From NCBI GenBank assembly GCA_029547025.1, contig JAKPQA010000254.1, positions 1 through 62,873 on the forward strand: a stretch of 62,873 bases of DNA. The letters are read 5' to 3'. A model generated the notes under the pieces. That model did no database searches, had not been told where the DNA came from, and saw only the letters and a list, made by a program, of their open reading frames with translations. The stretch's first letter is position 1; each line of letters starts with the position of its first letter. The DNA is from Armatimonadota bacterium. Lineage in GTDB: Bacteria > Armatimonadota > Zipacnadia > UBA1398 > JAKPQA01. Positions 51,831-58,692 of this stretch are shown piece by piece. Both the position numbers and the translations under genes were made by a program.

Positions 51831-52361
51831 TTGAACTGCCGGAGGGCACTGAAGGCATTGCCGGAGATCCTCGATGACGGGGGCTCAGACGCCCTGCGTG
51901 CCGCCGTTGAAGAGCACCTGCACGGCTGCCCCGCGTGCCGGCGCGAGCGCGAGGCCCTCAGCCGCTCATGGGAGCTGCTGGATGCGGTTCGGGCCCCGGC
52001 CGCCGGTCCGCAGTTCACTGCCGCTGTCATGACGCGCGTTCGTGCCAGCGACACGCGCGGCGCGCTACCGCGGCGCGCGACGGCGGGCCCTGGCATCCGT
52101 AGTTGGTGGCTCGCCCCGGCGGGGGCGATGGCCCTCGTCGCCCTCCTCGTCGTCAGTGCGCTGGTGACCTGGACGCACCGCCCGCCTGGTCGGCCGCCGA
52201 CGCCCGCCGTGGTGGCGGCCCTGCCCTCGGAACCCGGGCGGATGCCGACTGATGAGGACATCATCCGCGATCTCGATGTCTACGAGCAGCTCGATGTGCT
52301 CGACAACCTATGGCTGCTGGCCGACCTCGAGGTGCTCGAGGACAGCGAAGTGGAGCTGTAG
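51831..52361 (+). CDS. Transmembrane anti-sigma factor with zinc-binding HC2 domain
   Basis: 176 residues if translation begins at TTG 51831, chosen because GGAGGGA lies six bases upstream and the product then opens with NCRRALKALPEIL, the usual zf-HC2 start. HLHGCPACRRERE supplies the H-x3-C-x2-C zinc ligands. A single membrane helix follows (LAPAGAMALVALLVVSALVT), then an acidic extracytoplasmic tail (DLDVYEQLDVLDNLWLLADL). A longer frame starting at 51753 would overlap the sigma gene. It should hold the ECF factor at the membrane. Confidence 0.82.
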   Translation: MNCRRALKALPEILDDGGSDALRAAVEEHLHGCPACRREREALSRSWELLDAVRAPAAGPQFTAAVMTRVRASDTRGALPRRATAGPGIRSWWLAPAGAMALVALLVVSALVTWTHRPPGRPPTPAVVAALPSEPGRMPTDEDIIRDLDVYEQLDVLDNLWLLADLEVLEDSEVEL

Positions 52362-52373
52362 GGGGTGACCACC

Positions 52374-53129
52374 ATGCCGCTGGTGCGCCGAGTCCAATAC
52401 CTGGCCTTCGGAGCCCTGCTTCTGGCGCTCTTGTGCCCGGCACTGGCCGCTGACCCGCCCCAGGCCACCGATGGCGACTCGGCGCGCTACCGGGCCAATC
52501 TCGAACGGTGGAGGAAGCTGACGCCGGCGCAACGCCAACGCTTCCGCGAGATCGCCCGGCGTATGACTCCCGAGCGTCTGCAGGCGCTCCGCCAGCGGCT
52601 CAGATATCTCGAGCGCATGGACAAACCCACGCGCGCGGCCGTCGCCGCGAACCACGAGCGCCTGGCCAAAGCGACGCCCGAGCGGCGCGCCGAGCTGCTG
52701 CGGCGCTACCGGGCGTTCCGCGCCAAACCCCAGGCCGAGAGGGAGAGGATTCGACGCCTCGTGTGGCGGCGGTTGGTAAGGCGCCTGGGGCAGCCGGTCC
52801 CTCTGCTGGCGCCGGGCCGAGCCCAGGGCCTACGGCAGGGCGAGACAGGCTCTGGTGACAGCAAGTCCCCTCCCGTCGACCGCTCCGGCTGGCGCAAGGC
52901 GCCAGCAGACGCGAAGGCCAAGCCCGGCGCGCCCACCACCAGGGCCGAAAGGCCGGAGCGGTTGAGGAAGGCCAAGGAACGCCTCGCCAGCCGCGCGGCC
53001 CGGAAGCGGCGGCGACCCAACACCCTCGAGGAGGCTCCGGCAACAAAGGGCACCGTCGATCGGAGCAAGTGGCGGAAGACGGGCGCCCCATCGGCGCCGG
53101 ATCCCCGGCGCGGCGACGCACGAAGGTAA
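52374..53129 (+). CDS. Extracytoplasmic DUF3106/CpxP-like charged protein
   Basis: 251 residues with a signal peptide (VQYLAFGALLLALLCPALA then ADPP). The mature part is very rich in Arg and predicted helical: LERWRKLTPAQRQRFREIAR, RMTPERLQALRQRLRYLER. It includes LTPAQ and repeated TPE/R motifs like the LTxxQ sensors CpxP and CnrX. The C-terminus has two copies of an (V)DRS-WRK motif (VDRSGWRKAP and VDRSKWRKTG). It lies 12 bp after the anti-sigma gene and is probably the stress sensor or a chaperone of the same regulon. Confidence 0.75.
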   Translation: MPLVRRVQYLAFGALLLALLCPALAADPPQATDGDSARYRANLERWRKLTPAQRQRFREIARRMTPERLQALRQRLRYLERMDKPTRAAVAANHERLAKATPERRAELLRRYRAFRAKPQAERERIRRLVWRRLVRRLGQPVPLLAPGRAQGLRQGETGSGDSKSPPVDRSGWRKAPADAKAKPGAPTTRAERPERLRKAKERLASRAARKRRRPNTLEEAPATKGTVDRSKWRKTGAPSAPDPRRGDARR

Positions 53130-53510
53130 AGACTAGGCTGGGCGCCCGCATGTGGTGCAGCTGCGCCTGCGGCCGGCGCGGTGCACCACCGAGGTGCGAG
53201 GGGATTGGAGCTCCCGGCCCACCACAGCGCCCCAGCTCGAGGTTCCAGATCCCGTGCAGCTCGCCCCAGGGACTCGAAGGGGATGCTTCACCACACCCCA
53301 CGACGCTGCGCATTCGGATCGGTGCGCCCACCAGGGCGCAGGCGCAGCCGTTGCCGTACCCATCGGCTGACGCGTGCGGGCTTCAGCGGTCATCCCCTCT
53401 GGCCGATTCCGTAGTCTTGTTGTCACCGGCAATCCGTGGCACCGAGAAGAGGGATGCCTTCCTCGACGGAGAAACCAAAGCTTGAAACTGCAGTTCGGCA
53501 GTCGTGTGTT
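53130..53510. other. Intergenic region before the pilin gene, possible structured leader
   Basis: About 380 bp without a supported gene. It can form GCGCCC-ACCA-GGGCGC (about 53326-53341) and a longer pairing between GGCAATCC (about 53430) and GGGATGCC (about 53453). I looked for a c-di-GMP riboswitch because a pilin follows, but the conserved core is not visible. Confidence 0.35.
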
Positions 53511-53527
53511 GGGAGGAGAGATGCGGA

Positions 53528-54232
53528 GTGCGCAAGCGTCGAGGGTTCACCCTCATCGAACTGCTCGTCGTCATTGCCATCATCGCCATCCTAGCGGCGA
53601 TCCTGTTCCCCGTCTTCGCCCGTGCCCGGGAGAAGGCCCGCATGAGCTCGTGCCTCTCGAACATGAAGCAGTTGGGGCTCGGGATCATGATGTACGTGCA
53701 GGACTACGACGAGACCTTGTGCCTGAACAGCCATCCGTGCTGCATCTCCGACTTCACCCGCTACGCGAATGGGGACGCGTCTGCGGCCAACTGGATCGTC
53801 GAGATCGTCCCTTATGTGAAGAACGCCGCCATTTTCGAGTGCCCCAGCGCCCGCAATGCTTGGGGAGGAACCGTGTCGGCTGGTGGTCTCTCCATGCCCG
53901 CGGCCACCAACTACGTCTTCAACGGGCATTGCCGGAACCGCTCCATGGCCCAGTTTGCCGCGCCCGCTCAGTTTCCCGTCCTGGTCGAGTGGGCGGCGTG
54001 TGAGAGCAACTGCTACATGCGACCTATCGACTGCTGCGGGGCCGAGAACTGGGGACTGCCGTACAACGATCCCTCGTCTCACTGGGGGGTGCAGCACGCC
54101 GCGCTGACTGGCCCAACGACGGCCGACGGGCTGTACAACGTGACGTTTCTCGATGGCCACGCCAAGGTCCAGAACCCGCGCCGACTCTGGACCCAGGACT
54201 ACCCCACGGTCCATCCCTCGGGCTCGGGCTAG
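53528..54232 (+). CDS. Type IV pilin-like / PulG-type protein with C-terminal H-x9-DG domain
   Basis: 234 residues from GTG 53528, with GGAGGAGAG eight bases upstream. The prepilin site is [14 protein letters not shown] with Glu at +5, then [20 protein letters not shown] and [20 protein letters not shown]. The C-terminus [12 protein letters not shown] is the DG(H) motif of the Armatimonadota/Planctomycetota pilin group (DUF1559-like). About ten cysteines, including CC pairs at PCC and DCC, are many for a pilin of this size and suggest disulfide stabilisation. The protein would be exported and processed by a prepilin peptidase. The small lipoprotein gene follows 33 bp later. Confidence 0.92.
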   Translation: MRKRRGFTLIELLVVIAIIAILAAILFPVFARAREKARMSSCLSNMKQLGLGIMMYVQDYDETLCLNSHPCCISDFTRYANGDASAANWIVEIVPYVKNAAIFECPSARNAWGGTVSAGGLSMPAATNYVFNGHCRNRSMAQFAAPAQFPVLVEWAACESNCYMRPIDCCGAENWGLPYNDPSSHWGVQHAALTGPTTADGLYNVTFLDGHAKVQNPRRLWTQDYPTVHPSGSG

Positions 54233-54265
54233 GCGCCATGCGCGCCAGTGGAAGGAGGCGTCTCC

Positions 54266-54508
54266 ATGAGATCGCGCGCGGTGCGCGTCATCGCGGTGGT
54301 GGCGGCAGTTGTGGTGGCTCTGGTGTTGATGGAGGGCTGCAAGCCCAAGGGTGATCTGGAATCTCCCGACAGACCCGGCAAGAGCGCGGCCAGCCAGGGC
54401 CAAGCTCCTGGAGCACCGCCTGGCGCGCCGGCATTCAAAGGCGACCCGTCGGCCGTCCCCGCCTCGGGCATGAAAGCCGACGCCATGAGGAAGATGGGGA
54501 CGAAGTAG
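54266..54508 (+). CDS. Small secreted/lipoprotein-like protein downstream of the pilin
   Basis: 80 residues. The ATG at 54266 has GGAAGGAGG eight bases upstream. An N-terminal helix (VRVIAVVAAVVVALVLMEG) ends at a Cys in LMEGC, a poor match to a lipobox because of Met/Glu at -3/-2. The rest is Pro/Gly/Ala/Lys-rich and ends KADAMRKMGTK. Similar tiny proteins often follow pilin genes in these phyla; function unknown. Confidence 0.6.
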   Translation: MRSRAVRVIAVVAAVVVALVLMEGCKPKGDLESPDRPGKSAASQGQAPGAPPGAPAFKGDPSAVPASGMKADAMRKMGTK

Positions 54509-54513
54509 GCGAG

Positions 54514-54572
54514 CAGGGGGTCTGGGGCCACTCTCCCCATGAGGTCTCAGCGGGAGAGGCTCCAGACCCCTG
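54514..54572 (+). terminator. Long structured terminator after the pilin operon
   Basis: CAGGGGGTCTGG (54514-54525) pairs with CCAGACCCCTG (54562-54572) with one bulged G. Inside, CTCTCCC (54531-54537) pairs with GGGAGAG (54552-54558) and TGAG-GT-CTCA fills the tip. It begins 6 bp after the lipoprotein stop. No U-tract. Confidence 0.6.
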
Positions 54573-54606
54573 CGCAGGCGCGACCGGCCTCCTGCAAGGC
54601 TGCGAG

Positions 54607-54643
54607 ACCTTCAGGGCCGGCCGGGGGGGCCTCCCCTGAAGGT
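54607..54643. repeat. 10-bp inverted repeat at the antitoxin 3' end
   Basis: ACCTTCAGGG (54607-54616) and CCCTGAAGGT (54634-54643) are perfect inverted repeats around a G/C-rich 17-nt centre. The antitoxin remnant stops inside it, so it may terminate transcription from either side. Confidence 0.5.
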
Positions 54644-54754
54644 GCTGTGGGGCCACAACCGTCCCGTCCCGGCCCACTCGACGTTACGCTCGCGGTCCCG
54701 GAACTCGGCCTCTGCTTCTTCGGAGGCGAAGCGGGGAAGCTTCTTCTGGCTCAT
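54611..54754 (-). pseudogene. Truncated CopG-type antitoxin remnant
   Basis: 47 codons from ATG 54754, which overlaps the toxin stop (ATGA). The opening MSQKKLPRFASEEAEAEFRD is the typical N-terminus of CopG/BrnA-like antitoxins (KLPxFxSEEEEAxF). After residue 22 the expected helix and ribbon regions are absent and the frame runs through the inverted repeat to a stop. No functional antitoxin is left. Confidence 0.6.
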
Positions 54755-54855
54755 CGCATGCGTGTGCGGTAGTGTCGTTTCTCCTTGCGATCCATCTCCC
54801 GGGCGGTGATAGCATGTGCCCAGTGCTCAGGATCGAGCCGGAAGACGACGAAGAG

Positions 54856-54862
54856 ATACCGC
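54856..54862. repeat. Target site duplication, left copy (ATACCGC)
   Basis: ATACCGC directly before the left terminal inverted repeat; identical to 55093-55099. Local sequence allows a duplication of 7-10 bp. Confidence 0.65.
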
Positions 54863-55092
54863 CCCATTGGCGCTAAGCTAGGCCCGAGATGACGCCGGAG
54901 GAGCACCGAGACGGCACGTCCGGGTCTGGCGGAGGCGCCGCATGGGGAGGACCGTCCGGCGAAGCCCGATCGTGAGCCCCCAATGGGTCCGGGTCGGCCG
55001 CCAGGCCGACCGACCAAGACCGGCAGTGCACTCGGTGCGACCTTCGCGAGACCCAGTCGCCCGACCAAGAGCCCTACGTGAGCGCCTATGGG
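54863..55092. mobile_element. 230-bp MITE-like element
   Basis: Begins CCCATTGGCGCT (54863-54874) and ends AGCGCCTATGGG (55081-55092), whose reverse complement is CCCATAGGCGCT: 11 of 12 identical, with weaker similarity continuing inward. It is flanked by ATACCGC on both sides. Excision restores the toxin frame exactly. The interior codes for nothing recognisable and has an internal hairpin GGTCGGCC-GCCA-GGCCGACC near 54991-55010. Too short for a transposase, so it would be mobilised in trans. The transposase family is not identified. Confidence 0.72.
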
Positions 55093-55099
55093 ATACCGC
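55093..55099. repeat. Target site duplication, right copy (ATACCGC)
   Basis: ATACCGC directly after the right terminal inverted repeat, matching 54856-54862. Confidence 0.65.
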
Positions 55100-55306
55100 C
55101 CCTCCTCCGTCCTGCTGTAGCACAGATAGCGCTGGTCGCCGTGGTGATCCACCGGCCCCCCATGCACCGTTCGATGAGGATGTGATGGAGCCTGCTCGAC
55201 TTCATCCCGGTCCACTGCCTGCTTCCGGGCGAGCTTGAGCGCCATCGCGTCGTCGAGGGGCCAGAGGCCACGGATCCAGCAGCCTGGCAGTACACCTTCT
55301 CCTCTC

Positions 55307-55320
55307 ACTGTATATACAGT
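55307..55320. promoter_or_regulatory. Perfect 14-bp palindrome, likely operator of the toxin-antitoxin remnant
   Basis: ACTGTATATACAGT is its own reverse complement and is an AT-rich island in GC-rich DNA. It lies at the presumed toxin start, where antitoxins usually bind to autoregulate. TATATA inside could serve as a -10. The remaining 55321-55565 shows no gene. Confidence 0.45.
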
Positions 55321-55565
55321 CCGGCTCCGGTCTACCGGCGTTTGTTGCGCCGGGCCTCGGATCGGCCCCCGCGGTTTGGTGCCGACGCGATGGTCGCTCG
55401 GGAGTTGCGGGCCGCGCTCTGGAAGTGTCGAGCTCGTAGGGCCTCGGCGATCTCCTGTGCCCCCATGGGCCGCCATCCGCCCGCGGCGACGCCGCACCCG
55501 TAGCAGGCCTCTGTTGGTCTTCGGCGAACCGCTCCGTAGCCACATGGCGAGGAGGGTGCGCCGCC

Positions 55566-56627
55566 GTGACCGACCGCGAGAACTACCTCCGCAACGCCCG
55601 TTTCGAGGGCCCTGAGTGGATGCCATGCCTCATCGTCATCTCCGGGGCCTCGTGGGACCAGTGGCGGGGCGAGATGGAGGACGTCTGCGCTCGGCACCCC
55701 ACGCTGTTCCCCGGCTTCGAGGAGGGGCAGCGACGCTACGATGAAGTGGACTTCGGCCCAGCCCATCGTGCCCACGAGCGGTTCACCGACAACTGGGGAT
55801 GTGTGTGGGAGTCATCGATCGACGGTCTCGAGGGGATCGTCACCGGCCACCCCCTCGCGGACTGGGCAGCGCTCGACACCTGGTCGCCACCCGACGCTAT
55901 GCGTCAGCTTGATCGTTCCGACGTCGACTGGGTGGCCGTCCGCGAGGCGAACATGCGGGCGGAGCAAGCTGGCCAACTCACTATGGGCAGCACCGCGCAC
56001 GGTTTCCTGCTGTTGCGGCTCACGTACTTGCGCGGGTTCGAGAACCTGATGCTGGACCTCGCGACGAACGAACCACGGCTGCACGAACTGATCGCCCGGG
56101 TGATGCATCACAATGAGGTCATCGTCGATCAGTACCTCTCGATGGGTGTCGATGTGATGGGGTTTGCCGAGGACCTGGGCACACAGACGGCCTCGCTGGT
56201 GAGCCCAGCCACGTTCCGAGAGTGGTTCACGCCGCAGTACCGGCGCTTGATGGCCCCGTGTAAGCCCGTGGGTACGCTGGTGCACCTGCACACCGATGGG
56301 TATGTGATGGAGCTGTCAGGCGAGTTCATCACTGCCGGGGTCGACATCCTGAACGTCCAGGACCTCTGCAATGGCACGGACAACCTGGCGCGCGAGCTCA
56401 AGGGCCGCGTCTGCATCGATCTCGACGTCGACCGGCAGAGCATCGTCCCCTTCGGCACGCGGAGCGAGATTCGGGCGCTCATCGAAGAAGAGGTGCGAAC
56501 GCTGGGGTCGCCCCGAGGCGGACTCTCGATGGTCTGCGGCATCTACCCTCCGACGCCGCCGGAGAACGTCGATGCCGTCTGTTGCGCCATGGAGGAGTTC
56601 CGTAGCTACTGGGCGGACCGGCGATGA
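55566..56627 (+). CDS. Uroporphyrinogen-decarboxylase-like (URO-D superfamily) protein
   Basis: 353 residues from GTG 55566, with GAGGAGGG upstream. The barrel segments GVDVMGFAEDLGTQTASLVS, ATFREWFTPQYRRLMAPCKP, LVHLHTDGYVMELSGEFITA, GVDILNVQDLCNG and GRVCIDLDVDRQSIVPFGT match the URO-D/MtaA/CmuA superfamily as found in gene clusters of sugar or methyl metabolism. It lacks the typical HemE N-terminus (such as RRPVWFMRQAGR), so it is unlikely to be HemE; such proteins are often cobamide-linked methyltransferases or unknown hydrolases. Its stop overlaps the start of the broken Gfo/Idh gene. Confidence 0.78.
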   Translation: MTDRENYLRNARFEGPEWMPCLIVISGASWDQWRGEMEDVCARHPTLFPGFEEGQRRYDEVDFGPAHRAHERFTDNWGCVWESSIDGLEGIVTGHPLADWAALDTWSPPDAMRQLDRSDVDWVAVREANMRAEQAGQLTMGSTAHGFLLLRLTYLRGFENLMLDLATNEPRLHELIARVMHHNEVIVDQYLSMGVDVMGFAEDLGTQTASLVSPATFREWFTPQYRRLMAPCKPVGTLVHLHTDGYVMELSGEFITAGVDILNVQDLCNGTDNLARELKGRVCIDLDVDRQSIVPFGTRSEIRALIEEEVRTLGSPRGGLSMVCGIYPPTPPENVDAVCCAMEEFRSYWADRR

Positions 56628-57597
56628 ACCCGGGCCTGCAGCCGTGCACGCGGCGAGCGTTTCTGAGCTCGGCCGCGGCCAGCGTCCTCGGAGGCCGGGT
56701 TCTGGCCGTGGAAGGAGACGGGTGGCCCTTGGATGAGCCGAACCGCACGTATGGCGTGGGCATCCTCGGCGACTGCTGCACCCACGGTGCCGGCCTGGCC
56801 GGCAGCCTCGCTGCCCACCCGCGAGTCCGAGTCGTGGCGGGCTTTGAGAAGGACCCTCGGCGCGGCGCATCGTGCAGGCCGTGCGCGACTCGGGCGTCCG
56901 GTGCGTGCATGACATTCCGATGGTGAAGTCTCTACCACCGTTCGCCCGAGTCCGCGCCGCGTTTGGGACGGCCGAGTTCGGGCATGTGGTCGCCTACCAT
57001 CACGTTTTCGGCATGACCTTCCCCATGGGCTTCCCCGTCCGCGACCTCTGGCCCGAACGGTTCGATCCGCCTGCCATCTCCGGTGGGGGCGAGATGACCA
57101 ACATGGGCTGCTACGCCATCGACTACATGGTGACGCTGCTGGGCAGCCCCAGGGCCGTCCAGGCCAAGCGGCAGAGCTTCTGGCAGGAGTACGCCGAGTC
57201 GCCCGTCGGGGACTTCGGCCAGATCGTGTGCGACTATGGCCGCTTCTATGCGGTGCTCACCGTTGGCAAACAGAAACTGACTGCCCCGCTGGCACCGACC
57301 ATGAACACCGTCAGCATCGTGTTCCAGAATGCCAATCTGCTGGTCGATCCCGTGAGTGACACGATCACGGTCAACGGCATCCGCAGATCCACGGCCGAGT
57401 TCGTGGGCGCGACAGCGGTCGAGGGTTCCCTCGACCAGCTCATCCGGTGCATCGAGACGGGGGTTGAGCCGCTCGATACGGTGGAGCAGGGGCGGCGGGG
57501 TATGGAGGTGCTCATGGCGGCCTACCGCTCGGCAATCAGCGGTGGCGAACGGGTTCTGCTGCCGCTGGGCGATGGGCTGAACCCGCTGGTGGGATAG
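56624..57597 (+). pseudogene. Gfo/Idh/MocA oxidoreductase, internally deleted and frameshifted
   Basis: The first frame from ATG 56624 gives a Tat-type signal (RRAFLSSAAASVLGG) and a Rossmann start, YGVGILGDCCTHGAGLAGSL, then AAHPRVRVVAGFEKDPRR. At about 56862-56872 the similarity jumps frame to RIVQAVRDSGVRCVHDIPMV and the substrate domain (EMTNMGCYAIDYMVTLLGSP to the end at 57597). About 80 residues that should hold the rest of the NAD-binding domain and the EKP motif are missing. The gene is probably dead, although the second part has its own GTG (56872). A normal copy would be a Tat-exported dehydrogenase. Confidence 0.7.
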
Positions 57598-58501
57598 GAG
57601 CCTGGAGCTTCCCCTTCGCCTCGGCGAACCATTGCTCGAAGTTGCGCTTCGGCGACCAGCCCAGCAGCCTCCGCGCTTTCGATAGGTCGTAGGCGGCCGG
57701 CACCCACGTGCCCTCATATCCCCGCGCGATGAGCCATTCGTAGGCCTCCGGCCAGTGGCGACGCACCAGGGGCTTCGCTGAGCCCTCGGTGGCCATGAGG
57801 GCAGCGTCGTCCGGGCCATATGGAAGCTGGTTCGTCACGAACACGGCCTCGAACGGCGCCATCTCCGCGCCGGCCGGCTTGCGGCCGGACAGGACGCGCA
57901 CGGCCTCCAGGTGGGCCCCGGCGACGTCCTCAACCACTGCATAGGGGCCGGTCAAGCTGAAGCCGGTCTCGAGTTCAGCTCTTGGCATGAATGCTGGCGG
58001 GCGCAGGGCCAGCGTGCGCACCTTCCCGGCGTCGGCGAAAACCCGCGCAATGTCCTCCTGCGCGTGCTTCGTGTAGCCGTAGAGGTCACCCAGGGGCGAC
58101 TCGACGTCCTCGGTGACTGGCCAGGCCGCCCCGACACCGTAGCCGACCGCCGCGATGCTGCTGGTGAGCACGATCCGGTTGATGCCAAGGGATGCGGCCG
58201 CTGTGTAGAGCACCCACGTGCCCTTCACGTTGCAGTCCAGGTACTGCGAGTCTGAGTAGGGCTTCCACGGATGGACCGACGCGCAGTGCACGACCAGGTC
58301 GGCTCCGGCCAGCGTGTTGCGGACGGCGTCCTCGTCACACAGGTCCGTCAGAGTGAAGCGCGACCGATCGGGCAGCGGCTGGCGCGGGCTAGCAACGTCT
58401 AGCCCCACCACCTCGAAGCCGTCCTCGGCCAGAAGGGGGGCCAAGTGCGAGCCCAGGTGGCCCGAGATGCCGGTCACTGCAACGCGAATGGAATAGGACA
58501 T
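57536..58501 (-). CDS. NAD-dependent epimerase/dehydratase (extended SDR)
   Basis: 321 residues. The ATG at 58501 follows GGAGGG and gives VAVTGISGHLGSHLAPLLAE with the SDR glycine motif G-x-x-G-x-x-G, then VVHCASVHPWKPY, VLTSSIAAVG and the catalytic YGYTKHAQED (YxxxK). ARRLLGWSPKRNFEQW is the usual C-terminal epimerase segment. Family members epimerise or dehydrate nucleotide sugars or reduce simpler aldoses. The last 62 bp overlap the 3' end of the broken Gfo/Idh gene on the opposite strand, which suggests rearrangement here. Confidence 0.9.
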   Translation of the reverse strand: MSYSIRVAVTGISGHLGSHLAPLLAEDGFEVVGLDVASPRQPLPDRSRFTLTDLCDEDAVRNTLAGADLVVHCASVHPWKPYSDSQYLDCNVKGTWVLYTAAASLGINRIVLTSSIAAVGYGVGAAWPVTEDVESPLGDLYGYTKHAQEDIARVFADAGKVRTLALRPPAFMPRAELETGFSLTGPYAVVEDVAGAHLEAVRVLSGRKPAGAEMAPFEAVFVTNQLPYGPDDAALMATEGSAKPLVRRHWPEAYEWLIARGYEGTWVPAAYDLSKARRLLGWSPKRNFEQWFAEAKGKLQAPIPPAGSAHRPAAAEPVRHR

Positions 58502-58692
58502 GCGCGGCCCTCCGGTCCATGGGGCGCTGCAAGGCCCCTCGAGGTACCCTTCTTCGCTCACGCCGGCGCGCCTGCTCGTCTCTCGGGTGAGCCGGGGTGC
58601 GACCACGGCGCTTCCCGTCGTGCAGGGGTCCTTGGACCACCGGCGAAACCTGGGGACGTTTCGCAGCGCGGCTCAGGGAGGGCGTTGCTCGC

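Larger units (their letters stand above)
54751..55308 (-). pseudogene. BrnT/DUF4258-like toxin gene interrupted by a MITE-like element
   Basis: Removing 237 bp (element plus one target copy) joins WIRGLWPLDDAMALKLARKQ, AVDRDEVEQA and RYLCYSRTEEGRY directly to LFVVFRLDPEHWAHAITARE and MDRKEKRHYRTRMR. This is a coherent BrnT/DUF4258-type RNase-toxin sequence of about 105 residues. The insertion is in frame (79 codons) and has no stop, so a disrupted fusion could still be made. The start is unclear; GTG at 55308 is the upstream limit. The toxin-before-antitoxin order is that of brnT-brnA. Whether the locus was lost before or after the insertion is not known. Confidence 0.6.

Noticed and set aside
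53130-53527. Possible c-di-GMP riboswitch before the pilin gene
   Set aside because: The conserved core and tetraloop/receptor pattern of GEMM-I are not visible; only generic stems were found.
55307-55320. LexA (SOS) box
   Set aside because: The palindrome is CTG-N6-CAG, too short for the CTG-N10-CAG LexA box of Proteobacteria; a local operator is more likely.
54751-55626. 291-codon minus-strand frame as an intact gene
   Set aside because: Only its middle and end resemble a toxin, and these parts are separated by an insertion with terminal repeats and target duplication; upstream of 55308 the frame is shadow sequence.
56872-57597. Second part of the broken Gfo/Idh as a separate complete gene
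   Set aside because: It lacks the NAD-binding domain and starts inside a region homologous to the middle of family members, so a pseudogene explains it better.
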